Shown here: piece by piece, positions 49,037 through 57,925 of the stretch
How positions within the stretch are numbered: position 1 is the stretch's first letter
How the letters are laid out: each line of letters opens with the position of its first letter
DNA from: JBAYOE01 sp050950065
Lineage (GTDB): Bacteria; Spirochaetota; Spirochaetia; Sphaerochaetales; Sphaerochaetaceae
NCBI GenBank assembly: GCA_050950065.1
Contig: JBMNGX010000003.1
Location: 244,581 to 308,580, forward strand
Reading direction: 5' to 3'
Length of the DNA stretch: 64,000 bases
Position numbers and translations under genes: made by a program
The notes under the pieces: model-generated
Told to the model about the DNA's origin: nothing
The model's input: only the letters and a program-made list of their open reading frames with translations
Database searches by the model: none

Positions 49037-51973
49037 ATGACTGTTGGCTTAGATGTTGGGTCAACAACCATAAAATGTGTAGTTTTAGACGACTACGGCA
49101 ATATTGTTTTTTCACACTATGAGCGCCACCTTGCCCAAATTGTTAATCAAACAGCAGAACTGCTACAAAAAATAAAAGATCAATTTTTAATAGATGGAAA
49201 AGCCCCCCTTATGATAAGTGGCTCTGCCGCTATGGGGGTGGCAGATCGAGTCTCACTCCCTTTCATCCAAGAAGTTTATGCTACCCGCATTGCAGCTAGT
49301 AGATTGATGCCCTCCACCGATGTGATTATTGAACTAGGGGGAGAGGATGCAAAAATCCTCTATCTTAGTGGTGGAATGGATGTGAGGATGAATGGTTCTT
49401 GTGCTGGAGGCACAGGAGCTTTCATTGACCAAATGGCCTCCTTGTTAGAAATCTCTGCTTCTGAATTAGATGAGGCTGCCTCTTTAGCAGAAAAAACATA
49501 TACAGTTGCTTCTCGTTGTGGAGTATTTGCCAAAAGTGATATTCAACCTCTTTTAAATCAAGGAGCTCAAAAAGAGGATATAGCTCTTTCAGTTCTGTAT
49601 GCAGTAGTGAACCAAACAATTGCAGCCTTAGCTCAAGGGCGTCCCATAAAAGGAAACATAGCTTACCTTGGAGGCCCACTAACCTTTATGGATCAACTAA
49701 GAAAAGCTTTTGATACTGTCTTAGAAACTCAAGGAGTTTGTCCAGAAAATTCTCTATTTTATGTTGCTTTGGGGGCAGCTTATTCAGCAACAACTATAAT
49801 TGATTTTGATGAAGCTATTGCTAATTTGAAAAAAGATCAAGCTGTAACTCCAGTGGTCTCTATTGCTCCCCTATTTCAAAATGAAGATCAATACAACTCA
49901 TTTATAACTCGTCACAATAAAAATAAAGTCCCAACAACAACTTTTGATCCAAATAAAACTTACTATTTAGGAATTGATGCAGGGTCCACTACAGTTAAAA
50001 CAACTTTAATTGATCAAGATAACTACATAGTCTTTACCTCTTATCAAAATAATAATGGAAACCCTGTTCCAATTATTAAACGCAACTTAAAGGCAATTTA
50101 CAAACAATTTCCAAACATAAAAATTGGGGGAAGTGGGGTTACTGGTTACGGTGAAGATATCATTAGAAACGCTTTTTCAGTTGATATTGGCTTAGTAGAA
50201 ACTGTTGCCCACTACACTGCGGCAAAACACTTTATGGAAGATGTTGAGTTTGTTATTGATATTGGGGGACAAGATATTAAGTGTTTTAAAATCCGTAATG
50301 GCTCAATTGATAACATCTTTTTAAATGAAGCGTGCTCTAGTGGTTGTGGCTCATTTTTACAAACGTTTGCCCAAGCACTAGATTACGATGTAAAAGAATT
50401 TGCCAAGTTAGGCTTATTTGCCCCCTATCCAGTTGATTTAGGCTCTAGATGTACTGTCTTTATGAACTCCTCAGTTAAACAAGCCCAAAAAGAGGGATTC
50501 TCTGTTGGTGATATTAGTGCAGGACTATCAATCAGCGTTGTTAAAAACGCAATTTATAAAGTTATAAGGGCCCCTAGTAGCGATGCTTTAGGTAAAAAGA
50601 TCGTTGTCCAAGGGGGAACCTTTTACAACGATGCAGTTTTAAGGGCCTTTGAACAAGAGTTAGGGTGTGAAGTAATTAGACCTAACATCGCAGGTTTAAT
50701 GGGCTCTTACGGAGCTGCCCTTTTTGCTAAAGAACATATTAAAGTTCCTTCAACTCTAATAGATCAAGAATCTTTAAAAGAGTTCTCCCATAAAGTTAAA
50801 GTTGCCACTTGTGGATTGTGTACCAACAACTGCCGTTTAACTATCAGCACCTTTAGTAACGGTAAACGATACATCAGTGGTAACAGATGTGAACGCCCTG
50901 TCACCCACAAAAGTGAACGAGATGATTTGAATATCTACAAATGGAAATTAAAAGAACTCGATAATTTAAATATCTATCTCGATGATAACGAAGTTGATGA
51001 AAACACCATTGGCATTCCTTTAGTTCTTAACATCTACGAACTAATTTATTTTTACAAACCATTTTTTGAAGCTCTTGGAAAGAAAGTTGTTGTCACCAAC
51101 CCCTCAACTAGAAAAACCTACTTAGAAGGACAAGCTACAATTCCAAGTGACACAGTTTGCTACCCTGCTAAAATTGCCCACGGTCATATTCAGCAACTTT
51201 TGGATAAGAAAGTTAAAAATATATTTTACCCATCGATGACTTACAACTTAGATGAGAAACTTGGTGATAATCACTTCAACTGCCCAGTCGTTGCCTACTA
51301 CCCAGAAGTTTTAGGGGCAAACATTGAACAACTTAAAAAGGTTAATTTTATAAATCCCCACATAGGGCTCCATAGGAAAAAAGATTTCATTGATAAAATA
51401 GGAGGACTTTTAGAGCCTTACATTGGCAAAGTTAAAAAGTCTTTAATTAAAGAGGGAGTTGATAAAGGATTTACCAGTTACACCAACTACTTAAACAAAC
51501 AACAAGAGATGGGTAAGAAGATTATCGACGCTGCCCGTATTGAAAATAAAAACATAATCGTACTAGCAGGTAGACCTTATCATGCAGATCCTGGAATCAA
51601 CCACGGAATTGATAAACTTATTAGTGGTTTTGATACAGCAGTAGTTAGTGAAGATGCCCTTTTACCGCCCTCTAAAAAGTTTAAAGTTAATGTTTTAAAT
51701 CAGTGGACTTACCACAGTAGGTTGTACAATGCAGCTAAAGTTATTGATAAAGAGGATGATATGCACCTAGTACAACTAGTCTCTTTTGGATGTGGTTTGG
51801 ATGCAGTAACTAGTGATGAGGTTCGTGACATCTTAGAAGACCAAGACAAAATGTATACCCAAATTAAAATTGATGAGATTACAAACTTAGGGGCAGTGAA
51901 AATACGCTTTAGAAGCTTGTTATCGGCAATAGAGCAACAAAAGGAGAACTCTTATGGCAGTAGAAGGGCCTAA
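49037..51973 (+). CDS. CoA-dehydratase activase, tandem BadF/HgdC ATPase plus DUF2229
   Basis: A 978-residue multidomain protein. Two ASKHA ATPase domains each begin with a phosphate loop (VGLDVGSTTIKCVV at residue 3; YYLGIDAGSTTVKTTLI at about 310) and carry the Fe-S-ligand regions SCAGGTGAFIDQ (about 121) and CSSGCGSFLQTF (about 434). The C-terminal part (about 580-960) is DUF2229, with cysteines in ATCGLCTNNCRL. HgdC-type activases deliver an electron to 2-hydroxyacyl-CoA dehydratases at the cost of ATP; fused forms like this also occur without a dehydratase. GGGAGG lies upstream of the ATG. The gene overlaps its partner downstream by 20 bases. The target enzyme is unknown. Confidence 0.85.
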   Translation: MTVGLDVGSTTIKCVVLDDYGNIVFSHYERHLAQIVNQTAELLQKIKDQFLIDGKAPLMISGSAAMGVADRVSLPFIQEVYATRIAASRLMPSTDVIIELGGEDAKILYLSGGMDVRMNGSCAGGTGAFIDQMASLLEISASELDEAASLAEKTYTVASRCGVFAKSDIQPLLNQGAQKEDIALSVLYAVVNQTIAALAQGRPIKGNIAYLGGPLTFMDQLRKAFDTVLETQGVCPENSLFYVALGAAYSATTIIDFDEAIANLKKDQAVTPVVSIAPLFQNEDQYNSFITRHNKNKVPTTTFDPNKTYYLGIDAGSTTVKTTLIDQDNYIVFTSYQNNNGNPVPIIKRNLKAIYKQFPNIKIGGSGVTGYGEDIIRNAFSVDIGLVETVAHYTAAKHFMEDVEFVIDIGGQDIKCFKIRNGSIDNIFLNEACSSGCGSFLQTFAQALDYDVKEFAKLGLFAPYPVDLGSRCTVFMNSSVKQAQKEGFSVGDISAGLSISVVKNAIYKVIRAPSSDALGKKIVVQGGTFYNDAVLRAFEQELGCEVIRPNIAGLMGSYGAALFAKEHIKVPSTLIDQESLKEFSHKVKVATCGLCTNNCRLTISTFSNGKRYISGNRCERPVTHKSERDDLNIYKWKLKELDNLNIYLDDNEVDENTIGIPLVLNIYELIYFYKPFFEALGKKVVVTNPSTRKTYLEGQATIPSDTVCYPAKIAHGHIQQLLDKKVKNIFYPSMTYNLDEKLGDNHFNCPVVAYYPEVLGANIEQLKKVNFINPHIGLHRKKDFIDKIGGLLEPYIGKVKKSLIKEGVDKGFTSYTNYLNKQQEMGKKIIDAARIENKNIIVLAGRPYHADPGINHGIDKLISGFDTAVVSEDALLPPSKKFKVNVLNQWTYHSRLYNAAKVIDKEDDMHLVQLVSFGCGLDAVTSDEVRDILEDQDKMYTQIKIDEITNLGAVKIRFRSLLSAIEQQKENSYGSRRA

Positions 51974-53189
51974 ATTTACCCGTCAAATGAGAGAAACTCA
52001 CACAATCTTAGTCCCCTCTATGGCCAATATTCAATTTGCTTTATTAGAAAAAGCTTTAAAGTATCAAGGCTACAACGTTAAACTTTTAACTAACGAAGGT
52101 TCTCAAGTTATCCACAAAGGACTAAAGTTTGTTCATAACGACACTTGCTATCCAGCTCTGTTAGTAATTGGACAACTCATCGATGCCTTAGATAGCAACA
52201 CTTACGACTTAGATAAAGTTGCTTTGGCAATTAGTCAAACAGGGGGTGGCTGTAGAGCAAGTAACTACATCTATCTTTTAAGAAAAGCACTTGATCAAGC
52301 AGGGTATAAAAACATCCCAATTGTCTCATTAAACTTAGCGGGGATGAATAAAGAAGAGGGTTTTCAAATAACACTCTCAATGTTAGTTCAAGGAATCTAC
52401 TCTTTAGCTTTAGGGGATACTTTGATGTATTTAAAAAACCAAGTTCAACCCTATTTAGTAAATAAGAAAGATGCTCATAAACTAGTAGCCAAATGGATTG
52501 AAAAATTGGGCTCTCAAAAAAGACAAACTTTTAGAAGTTATAAGAAACACACACTTCAGATGGTTAAAGAGTTCTCTGAATTAAAAGTTGATTACTCACG
52601 CCATGTTATAAAAGTTGGAGTAGTTGGTGAAATTTATATGAAGTATGCCCCACTAGGAAATAATCACTTAGAAGATTTTTTGGAGCAACAAGAGTGTGAG
52701 GTTATGATTCCTGGGATTTTAGGCTTTGTAATGTATGGAATTTATAACCAAGTGGAGAACATCAATTTATATGGGGGTTCTTTTATTAAAAAGCTCTTTT
52801 TTAAATGGGTTTTAAACTATCTACTTAAAAGAGAGGCGCTCTTTTTAAAAGCAGCTAGCACTAATAAAAACTTTGTTGTTCCAAAGCCTTTTACCCACAC
52901 TATAAAAACAGGGCGCGAAATGATAAATCTAGGAACAAAAATGGGAGAAGGGTGGCTTCTTACTGCTGAGATGGCTGATTTAGCCTCATTAGGTTATAAA
53001 AACATAATTTGCGTTCAACCTTTTGGGTGTTTACCAAATCACATAGTTGGAAAAGGGATGATTGCAAAGATGAAAGAGCGCGATCAAAGTGCTAACATAG
53101 TGCCCATAGATTACGATCCAGGGGCCACAAGAGTTAACCAAGAAAACAGAATCAAGTTGATGTTAGCTGTAGCCAACGAGACAAACTAA
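51954..53189 (+). CDS. HgdB-like 2-hydroxyacyl-CoA dehydratase-related protein
   Basis: A 411-residue partner of the activase upstream. Conserved cysteines occur in HNDTCYPALLVIGQ (about residue 64), QTGGGCRASNYIYLLRKA (about 98) and VQPFGCLPNHIVGKGM (about 355), which may hold a Fe-S cluster as in HgdA/HgdB. VGVVGEIYMKYAPLGNNHLEDFL is the family's core motif. It overlaps the activase by 20 bases and so is translated with it. It may be a regulatory or accessory subunit rather than a full dehydratase. Confidence 0.78.
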   Translation: MAVEGPKFTRQMRETHTILVPSMANIQFALLEKALKYQGYNVKLLTNEGSQVIHKGLKFVHNDTCYPALLVIGQLIDALDSNTYDLDKVALAISQTGGGCRASNYIYLLRKALDQAGYKNIPIVSLNLAGMNKEEGFQITLSMLVQGIYSLALGDTLMYLKNQVQPYLVNKKDAHKLVAKWIEKLGSQKRQTFRSYKKHTLQMVKEFSELKVDYSRHVIKVGVVGEIYMKYAPLGNNHLEDFLEQQECEVMIPGILGFVMYGIYNQVENINLYGGSFIKKLFFKWVLNYLLKREALFLKAASTNKNFVVPKPFTHTIKTGREMINLGTKMGEGWLLTAEMADLASLGYKNIICVQPFGCLPNHIVGKGMIAKMKERDQSANIVPIDYDPGATRVNQENRIKLMLAVANETN

Positions 53190-53198
53190 ACTATCTAA

Positions 53199-53227
53199 TT
53201 GAATTCTATTAAATGAGATGGTATATT
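53199..53227 (+). promoter_or_regulatory. aspS promoter (leaderless geometry)
   Basis: TTGAAT (53199-53204), 17 bp, TATATT (53222-53227), six bases, ATG at 53234. No Shine-Dalgarno. Confidence 0.6.
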
Positions 53228-53233
53228 GCGCCC

Positions 53234-55006
53234 ATGGAATATAAACAAAGAACTGTTACATGTGGCCAATTAAGAAAAAGTGATGCCAACAAAAAAGTTG
53301 TCTTAAATGGGTGGGTTCATAGAATCCGTAACCATGGTGCAATTCACTTCATAAACCTGCGTGATCGCTACGGTATTACCCAAGTAGTTGTTGGTGATAA
53401 CGCCTCTAAAGAGTTAGAACAAATTGCCTCCTCATTGCACTCTGAGTATTGCATAAGTGTTGAAGGGATTGTCCATCAACGCCCCGATGAGATGATCAAC
53501 AAAGAGATGGCAACAGGTGAAATTGAGGTTGAAGTTACCTCGATAGAAATTTTAAGCACTTGTGAGACTCCCCCATTTGTTATTTCAGATGAAAGTGATG
53601 CTAAAGAGGATACCCGCTTACGTTATCGCTATTTAGATTTACGCTCCACTGGTATGCAAAAAAGAATCGCTTTAAGGCACAACTTTATTAAAGCTATTAG
53701 AGAGTTTTTGTGGGAAAGAGATTTTTATGAGATTGAAACTCCCACTTTAATACGTTCCACCCCTGAAGGGGCTCGCGACTTTTTAGTTCCATCACGCCAC
53801 TATCCAGGTAAGTTTTATGCCCTACCCCAAAGTCCACAACTTTTAAAACAGTTGTTGATGGTTGGTGGGTACGACAAATATTTCCAAATAGCTCGCTGTT
53901 ACAGAGACGAAGATGCTCGAGGAGATCGCCAACTTGAGTTTACCCAACTCGACATGGAACTGAGCTTTGTTAAAAGGGATGAAGTTCTTTTATTGATGGA
54001 ACAACTTTTTAACTACACCTTTAAGCAAACACTCAACGTAGATCTACCTGAAAAATTTAGACGCCTAAGTTGGTTTGAAGCTTTAGATACCTACGGAGTT
54101 GATAAACCAGATCTTCGTTATGATGTTAAATTAGTTGATGTAGCAGAACTTGCCAATCAATCAGATTTTAAAACTTTTAAAGATATCTTAGCCAATGGAG
54201 GCTCTATTAAGGGCCTTAAAGTTCCTTTCAGTGACGATGTTGCTTTTAGCCGCCGTTATATCCAAGAACTTGAAGAGAGTGCAAAAGTTTATGGTGCTAA
54301 AGGTCTTGCTTGGATGAAAGTTGCCTCTTCTACCACCTTAGAAGGGGGAGTAGCTAAGTTCTTTGAAAACTTACATCAAGATTTCATTGAAAAATTTGAT
54401 GCTAAAGAGGGAGATATGTTGGTCTTTGTTGCCGACAGTTGGAAAACAACTTGTGCCTCTTTAGGAGCTGTTCGAACTAAAGTTGCCAAAGATTTAAAAC
54501 TATACGATGAGAGTGAATTTGCTTTTTGTTGGATAATTGACTTTCCCCTCTTTGAATACAATGAAGATGAGAATCATTGGGAGGCAGCTCACCACATGTT
54601 TAGCATGCCTCAAGCACAATACATCGATAAGTTGGAAGAGGACCCAGGCAGTGTAAAAGGAGATCTTTATGATCTAGTTTTAAATGGGTATGAGGTAGCT
54701 TCAGGGTCAATTAGAATTCACGATGCCGAACTACAAAAAAGAATTTTTAGAATTTGTAACATCTCTGATGAAGAATCTGAAAAGAGGTTTGGTTTTTTCT
54801 TAAATGCCTTAAAATATGGTCCTCCCCCTCACGGTGGAATTGCCCCAGGAATTGATCGCATTGTGATGATTATGGCTCAACAATCTTCAATTAAAGAGGT
54901 CATTGCCTTTCCTAAAAACAGTGCAGCAATTAGTCCAATGGATGATGCACCCTCTTTAGTTGACCAAAAACAACTTGATGAACTTCATCTAATAATTAAA
55001 CAATGA
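53234..55006 (+). CDS. aspS: Aspartyl-tRNA synthetase
   Basis: A 590-residue class IIb synthetase of bacterial length. The OB-fold anticodon-binding domain starts KKVVLNGWVHRIRNHGAIHFINLRDRYG. The class II core has motif 2 FQIARCYRDEDARGDRQLEFTQLDME, and the C-terminus motif 3 HGGIAPGIDRIVM. The bacterial GAD insertion lies between (about residues 290-400). I start at ATG 53234, the conserved MEYKQRT, not at ATG 53213, which would precede the predicted transcript start. HI0933-like and OsmC genes follow in the same operon. Confidence 0.95.
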   Translation: MEYKQRTVTCGQLRKSDANKKVVLNGWVHRIRNHGAIHFINLRDRYGITQVVVGDNASKELEQIASSLHSEYCISVEGIVHQRPDEMINKEMATGEIEVEVTSIEILSTCETPPFVISDESDAKEDTRLRYRYLDLRSTGMQKRIALRHNFIKAIREFLWERDFYEIETPTLIRSTPEGARDFLVPSRHYPGKFYALPQSPQLLKQLLMVGGYDKYFQIARCYRDEDARGDRQLEFTQLDMELSFVKRDEVLLLMEQLFNYTFKQTLNVDLPEKFRRLSWFEALDTYGVDKPDLRYDVKLVDVAELANQSDFKTFKDILANGGSIKGLKVPFSDDVAFSRRYIQELEESAKVYGAKGLAWMKVASSTTLEGGVAKFFENLHQDFIEKFDAKEGDMLVFVADSWKTTCASLGAVRTKVAKDLKLYDESEFAFCWIIDFPLFEYNEDENHWEAAHHMFSMPQAQYIDKLEEDPGSVKGDLYDLVLNGYEVASGSIRIHDAELQKRIFRICNISDEESEKRFGFFLNALKYGPPPHGGIAPGIDRIVMIMAQQSSIKEVIAFPKNSAAISPMDDAPSLVDQKQLDELHLIIKQ

Positions 55007-56235
55007 CCTACGCTATCATAGGGGGAGGAGCAGCTGGAATCTTCAGTGCCCTTTTTATCGCTTATGCAGATAAGACCTCCCCCACCATTGTTATTTATGA
55101 GAAGAACAACACTCTAGGAAGAAAAATCTTAATTAGTGGATCTGGTAGGTGTAACTACACCAACAACATCCCTCCAAATGAATTAGTAAAGCACTATAAC
55201 AATGTTCCCTTTTTAAAAGGACCTTTGTACACCCTCACTCCTCAACTAACAATGAAGTTTTTTGAGAAGTTGGGGATGGCTTCTAAAGAGGAGAATGAAA
55301 ATAGAGTCTTTCCTCTTTCTAACTCTAGTAGAACAGTCTTAGAAACTTTAGAAAAAGAGTTGAAAAAAAATAAGGTTAAAATTATTTACAACAGCCGCAT
55401 TGTTGAAACAAAGAAAATAGAGAACCATTTTTGTTTAAAAGATCACAAAGATAAAACATACCTTGCAGATAAACTAATAATTACCAGTGGCTCTATTGCC
55501 CATGGTGGCAGTAGTGACGGTTATACATTAGCTAAATCATTTGGGCACACCATAACTCCTCTAAAAGGCTCATTAGCCCCAGTAAAGGTTGTTGATACGA
55601 AACTCTCTAAACTAAGTGGCACAAGTGTTGAAAGTGTTGTCCTTTCTACAAACAAAATAAAAAGTGAAGGGAAAATTTTAATTACCCACGATGGTCTTTC
55701 AGGACCCGTAGTTTTAAATCATAGTCGCCATTTTACAACTAATAGCTTATTAACAATTTGTTGGGTTACTAAAAACAAAGAGAGCTACTCTAAAGAGGCA
55801 CTTTATGAAAAGTTGATTAGCTTAATTAAAGAAAACAAAGAGAAAAGTATTGTCTCAATACTACATCTTTTAAATCTCCCCCTAAAGTTAGCTAACCATT
55901 TTGTTAAAGAAAATGTGAAAGCATCTACATTGGATAAAGATTCTTTAAAAAAGTTGGTAACCAATTTGTGTGAGTACAAAGTTACCATAAGGGTAAAAGA
56001 GCACTTAGCTAAAGTTACTAGTGGAGGCATCTCACTTAAAGAAGTTGATAAAAATAAGATGGAGTCTTTATTGGTAAAAGATCTCTATTTTGCAGGTGAA
56101 GTTTTAGATATAGATGGGCCTAGTGGTGGATATAACTTACAAGCTGCTTGGTCTACAGCCTCTTTTGCTGCTATTAGTGCTACAGGGAACAATCCCTTTA
56201 CCTTGATACCTAATTTTATTACATTAAAGGAATAA
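55003..56235 (+). CDS. NAD(P)/FAD-dependent oxidoreductase, HI0933/BaiN family
   Basis: A 410-residue flavoprotein. The FAD motif AIIGGGAAGIFSALFIAYA starts at residue 3, followed by YEKNNTLGRKILISGSGRCNYTN, the hallmark of the HI0933/YhiN group, and ends with LYFAGEVLDIDGPSGGYNLQAAWSTASFA. The dinucleotide-binding core is intact, but the substrate is unknown in nearly all members. The start overlaps the aspS stop by four bases (ATGA), indicating coupling. No Shine-Dalgarno is required if re-initiation occurs. Confidence 0.88.
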   Translation: MTYAIIGGGAAGIFSALFIAYADKTSPTIVIYEKNNTLGRKILISGSGRCNYTNNIPPNELVKHYNNVPFLKGPLYTLTPQLTMKFFEKLGMASKEENENRVFPLSNSSRTVLETLEKELKKNKVKIIYNSRIVETKKIENHFCLKDHKDKTYLADKLIITSGSIAHGGSSDGYTLAKSFGHTITPLKGSLAPVKVVDTKLSKLSGTSVESVVLSTNKIKSEGKILITHDGLSGPVVLNHSRHFTTNSLLTICWVTKNKESYSKEALYEKLISLIKENKEKSIVSILHLLNLPLKLANHFVKENVKASTLDKDSLKKLVTNLCEYKVTIRVKEHLAKVTSGGISLKEVDKNKMESLLVKDLYFAGEVLDIDGPSGGYNLQAAWSTASFAAISATGNNPFTLIPNFITLKE

Positions 56236-56245
56236 GGAGTGCCAA

Positions 56246-56641
56246 ATGGGTGAAAGAATACATACTTTATCAAAATTTAATGGGACGGTAGGAAAACTTC
56301 ACAACGATCGAGGATCTGTATTGGAGATGAGTGGCAAAAGTGGAGCTTTTGCTGCTTATGAGCTACTGCTAGGAGCTCTTAGTCACTGTTTGTGGGCTAC
56401 TTACTACTCTATTGCACAAAAAATGCAACTTCAATATGGAGAAGTTGATTTAGATATAACTGGAATTAAGCGAGATGAGAAAGTTGCTACTTTAGAGACA
56501 GTAGATATTATTGTGACAGCTTCAGATATTGAAGATAGAGATAAGTTTGAGAAAGCTTTTGAGATAGCGACTCGCTATTGTTCAACTTACCAAACAATTA
56601 ACCAAGTTGCTAAAATGAACTGGAGTGTGAAATATAGGTAG
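56246..56641 (+). CDS. OsmC-family thiol peroxidase-like protein
   Basis: A 131-residue OsmC/Ohr-fold protein. Two conserved cysteines are in GALSHCLWATYYSI (about residue 48) and ATRYCSTYQTI (about 112), the reactive pair used by OsmC/Ohr for reduction of organic hydroperoxides. The fold starts with a beta-strand region without a signal peptide. AAGGAG lies upstream. It is the third gene of the aspS operon and may protect against peroxide; the exact substrate is unknown. Confidence 0.87.
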   Translation: MGERIHTLSKFNGTVGKLHNDRGSVLEMSGKSGAFAAYELLLGALSHCLWATYYSIAQKMQLQYGEVDLDITGIKRDEKVATLETVDIIVTASDIEDRDKFEKAFEIATRYCSTYQTINQVAKMNWSVKYR

Positions 56642-56648
56642 AGCGATG

Positions 56649-56676
56649 TTGCATCTACTTCCTATTGTGATACAAT
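56649..56676 (+). promoter_or_regulatory. Promoter of the 56.7 kb hypothetical gene (leaderless geometry)
   Basis: TTGCAT (56649-56654), 16 bp, TACAAT (56671-56676), seven bases, ATG at 56684. It starts just downstream of the OsmC stop. Confidence 0.5.
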
Positions 56677-56683
56677 AGCTTTG

Positions 56684-57235
56684 ATGGAAAACAGCGATCA
56701 CACTTATGAAATAATTCACCTCTTTGATAAGTTCGTAAATGCCTTAACAGCCTTAGTTGAAAATGATAAACAACTCTTTTTCTGGAGAAGAAACAGAATT
56801 CCAGTGAGTCACCGTTTAGCTCTGTATTTACAAAACGAGCTTTTAAAAAATCAAGATCAAAATTTGTTTGTCGATATGGGCTTGCCAATATTAAAAGAGA
56901 AAGGATCATTAGTTGCCGATATAATCTTTCACGATCGTGATGAAGAGAAAAAAGATTCTCTAATGGCAATTATTTGTCGAGATCGCTATTTAACTGAGAG
57001 TGAACTTCTAGATTTACACCTTCTAAAAATTAAAGGAGGGTGTGAACTCCCTCTAGCTTTAACAATTCTTCCTGAAAAAGGATATGCTTTAATTTATAGA
57101 GCTTCAAATAGTTCAATCGATTATTATCATTACATCTACGATTTAAAACAAATTTCTTTGTTAAAAAAGAGGACAGTAGAATTATCTGCTAATGCTCAAA
57201 GAGAGTTAAAACTTCCCATCAACGTTAAACAATAA
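56684..57235 (+). CDS. Unrecognised 183-residue cytosolic protein
   Basis: A protein of 183 residues, mixed helix/strand, without a signal peptide or membrane segment. I do not recognise it. It has a core ADIIFHDRDEEKKDSLMAIICRDRYLTESELLDLH at about 85-120, where the D-x-D and D-R pattern looks like a restriction-endonuclease-like (PD-(D/E)xK) beta-meander, but the expected catalytic lysine is not convincing. The frame opens with TTG 56681; ATG 56684 is the likely start, and no Shine-Dalgarno is present. It converges with the class II aldolase with an 11-base overlap. Confidence 0.55.
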   Translation: MENSDHTYEIIHLFDKFVNALTALVENDKQLFFWRRNRIPVSHRLALYLQNELLKNQDQNLFVDMGLPILKEKGSLVADIIFHDRDEEKKDSLMAIICRDRYLTESELLDLHLLKIKGGCELPLALTILPEKGYALIYRASNSSIDYYHYIYDLKQISLLKKRTVELSANAQRELKLPINVKQ

Positions 57236-57815
57236 CTTTTATCCCCTCTGGATCTAAGCTCTCACTTATGTAAGTCATCTTCGCACAATTTTCAAAGACC
57301 TCAATTCTCTCAAAAGCCTCTAATAAAGAGTTCCCCACTGCAACAACTCCATGATTTTCCATTAAAGCCACATCACTATTTTTTAACCCATCTGCAACAG
57401 CTTTTGCCAACTTCTCACTGCCCATTTTATGATAAGGAACTAAAGAGTAACTTTTAATCATAGCTACACTTTCACCAGTGAGTTTAATATTTATTTTTTT
57501 AGAGATGGCAGAGAATGTGGTAGCAAATACTGGGTGGGCGTGGATAATTGCTTTAACATCGCCTCTTGTTAAATAGATTTGGCGGTGCATCTCATTTTCA
57601 ATGCTCAACTTCAAATGGGGAGTTAAATTATTTGAAGCAAAATCTACTTTAGCAATTAGAGACTCATCTAAAGTAGCTTTATCTAAAGAGGAGGGGGTAA
57701 TGTAATAAAATTCTCCATCCCCTTTAACACTTATATTTCCCCCTAAAGAAGTAGTTAACCCTTTTTGATATAGGCGAGCCATAAAATAGGCAACATCTTT
57801 TGCTTTTTTATCCAT
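57225..57815 (-). CDS. Class II aldolase/adducin-domain protein (FucA/AraD type)
   Basis: A 196-residue zinc aldolase. The metal-ligand motif AIIHAHPVFATTFSAIS (His-x-His) at about residue 93 and the further LMENHGVVAVGNSLLEAFERIEVFE at about 152 (third His) match L-fuculose/rhamnulose-1-phosphate aldolase and L-ribulose-5-phosphate epimerase. GGNISVKGDGEFYITPSS-like sequence at 25-40 is the phosphate-binding start. Specificity cannot be read. The ATG has no clear Shine-Dalgarno; TAATAT ends six bases upstream, although its -35 is poor. Confidence 0.82.
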   Translation of the reverse strand: MDKKAKDVAYFMARLYQKGLTTSLGGNISVKGDGEFYYITPSSLDKATLDESLIAKVDFASNNLTPHLKLSIENEMHRQIYLTRGDVKAIIHAHPVFATTFSAISKKINIKLTGESVAMIKSYSLVPYHKMGSEKLAKAVADGLKNSDVALMENHGVVAVGNSLLEAFERIEVFENCAKMTYISESLDPEGIKVIV

Positions 57816-57925
57816 TGTTTTATATTAACTGACAAAGTAGATAAATAGAAGAACTTAGCGTTGAGCAAAATTGGCAAGTTCTGCTACAATCTTGGTTACT
57901 GTATAGTCATTTAAGGAGTTTTCTG

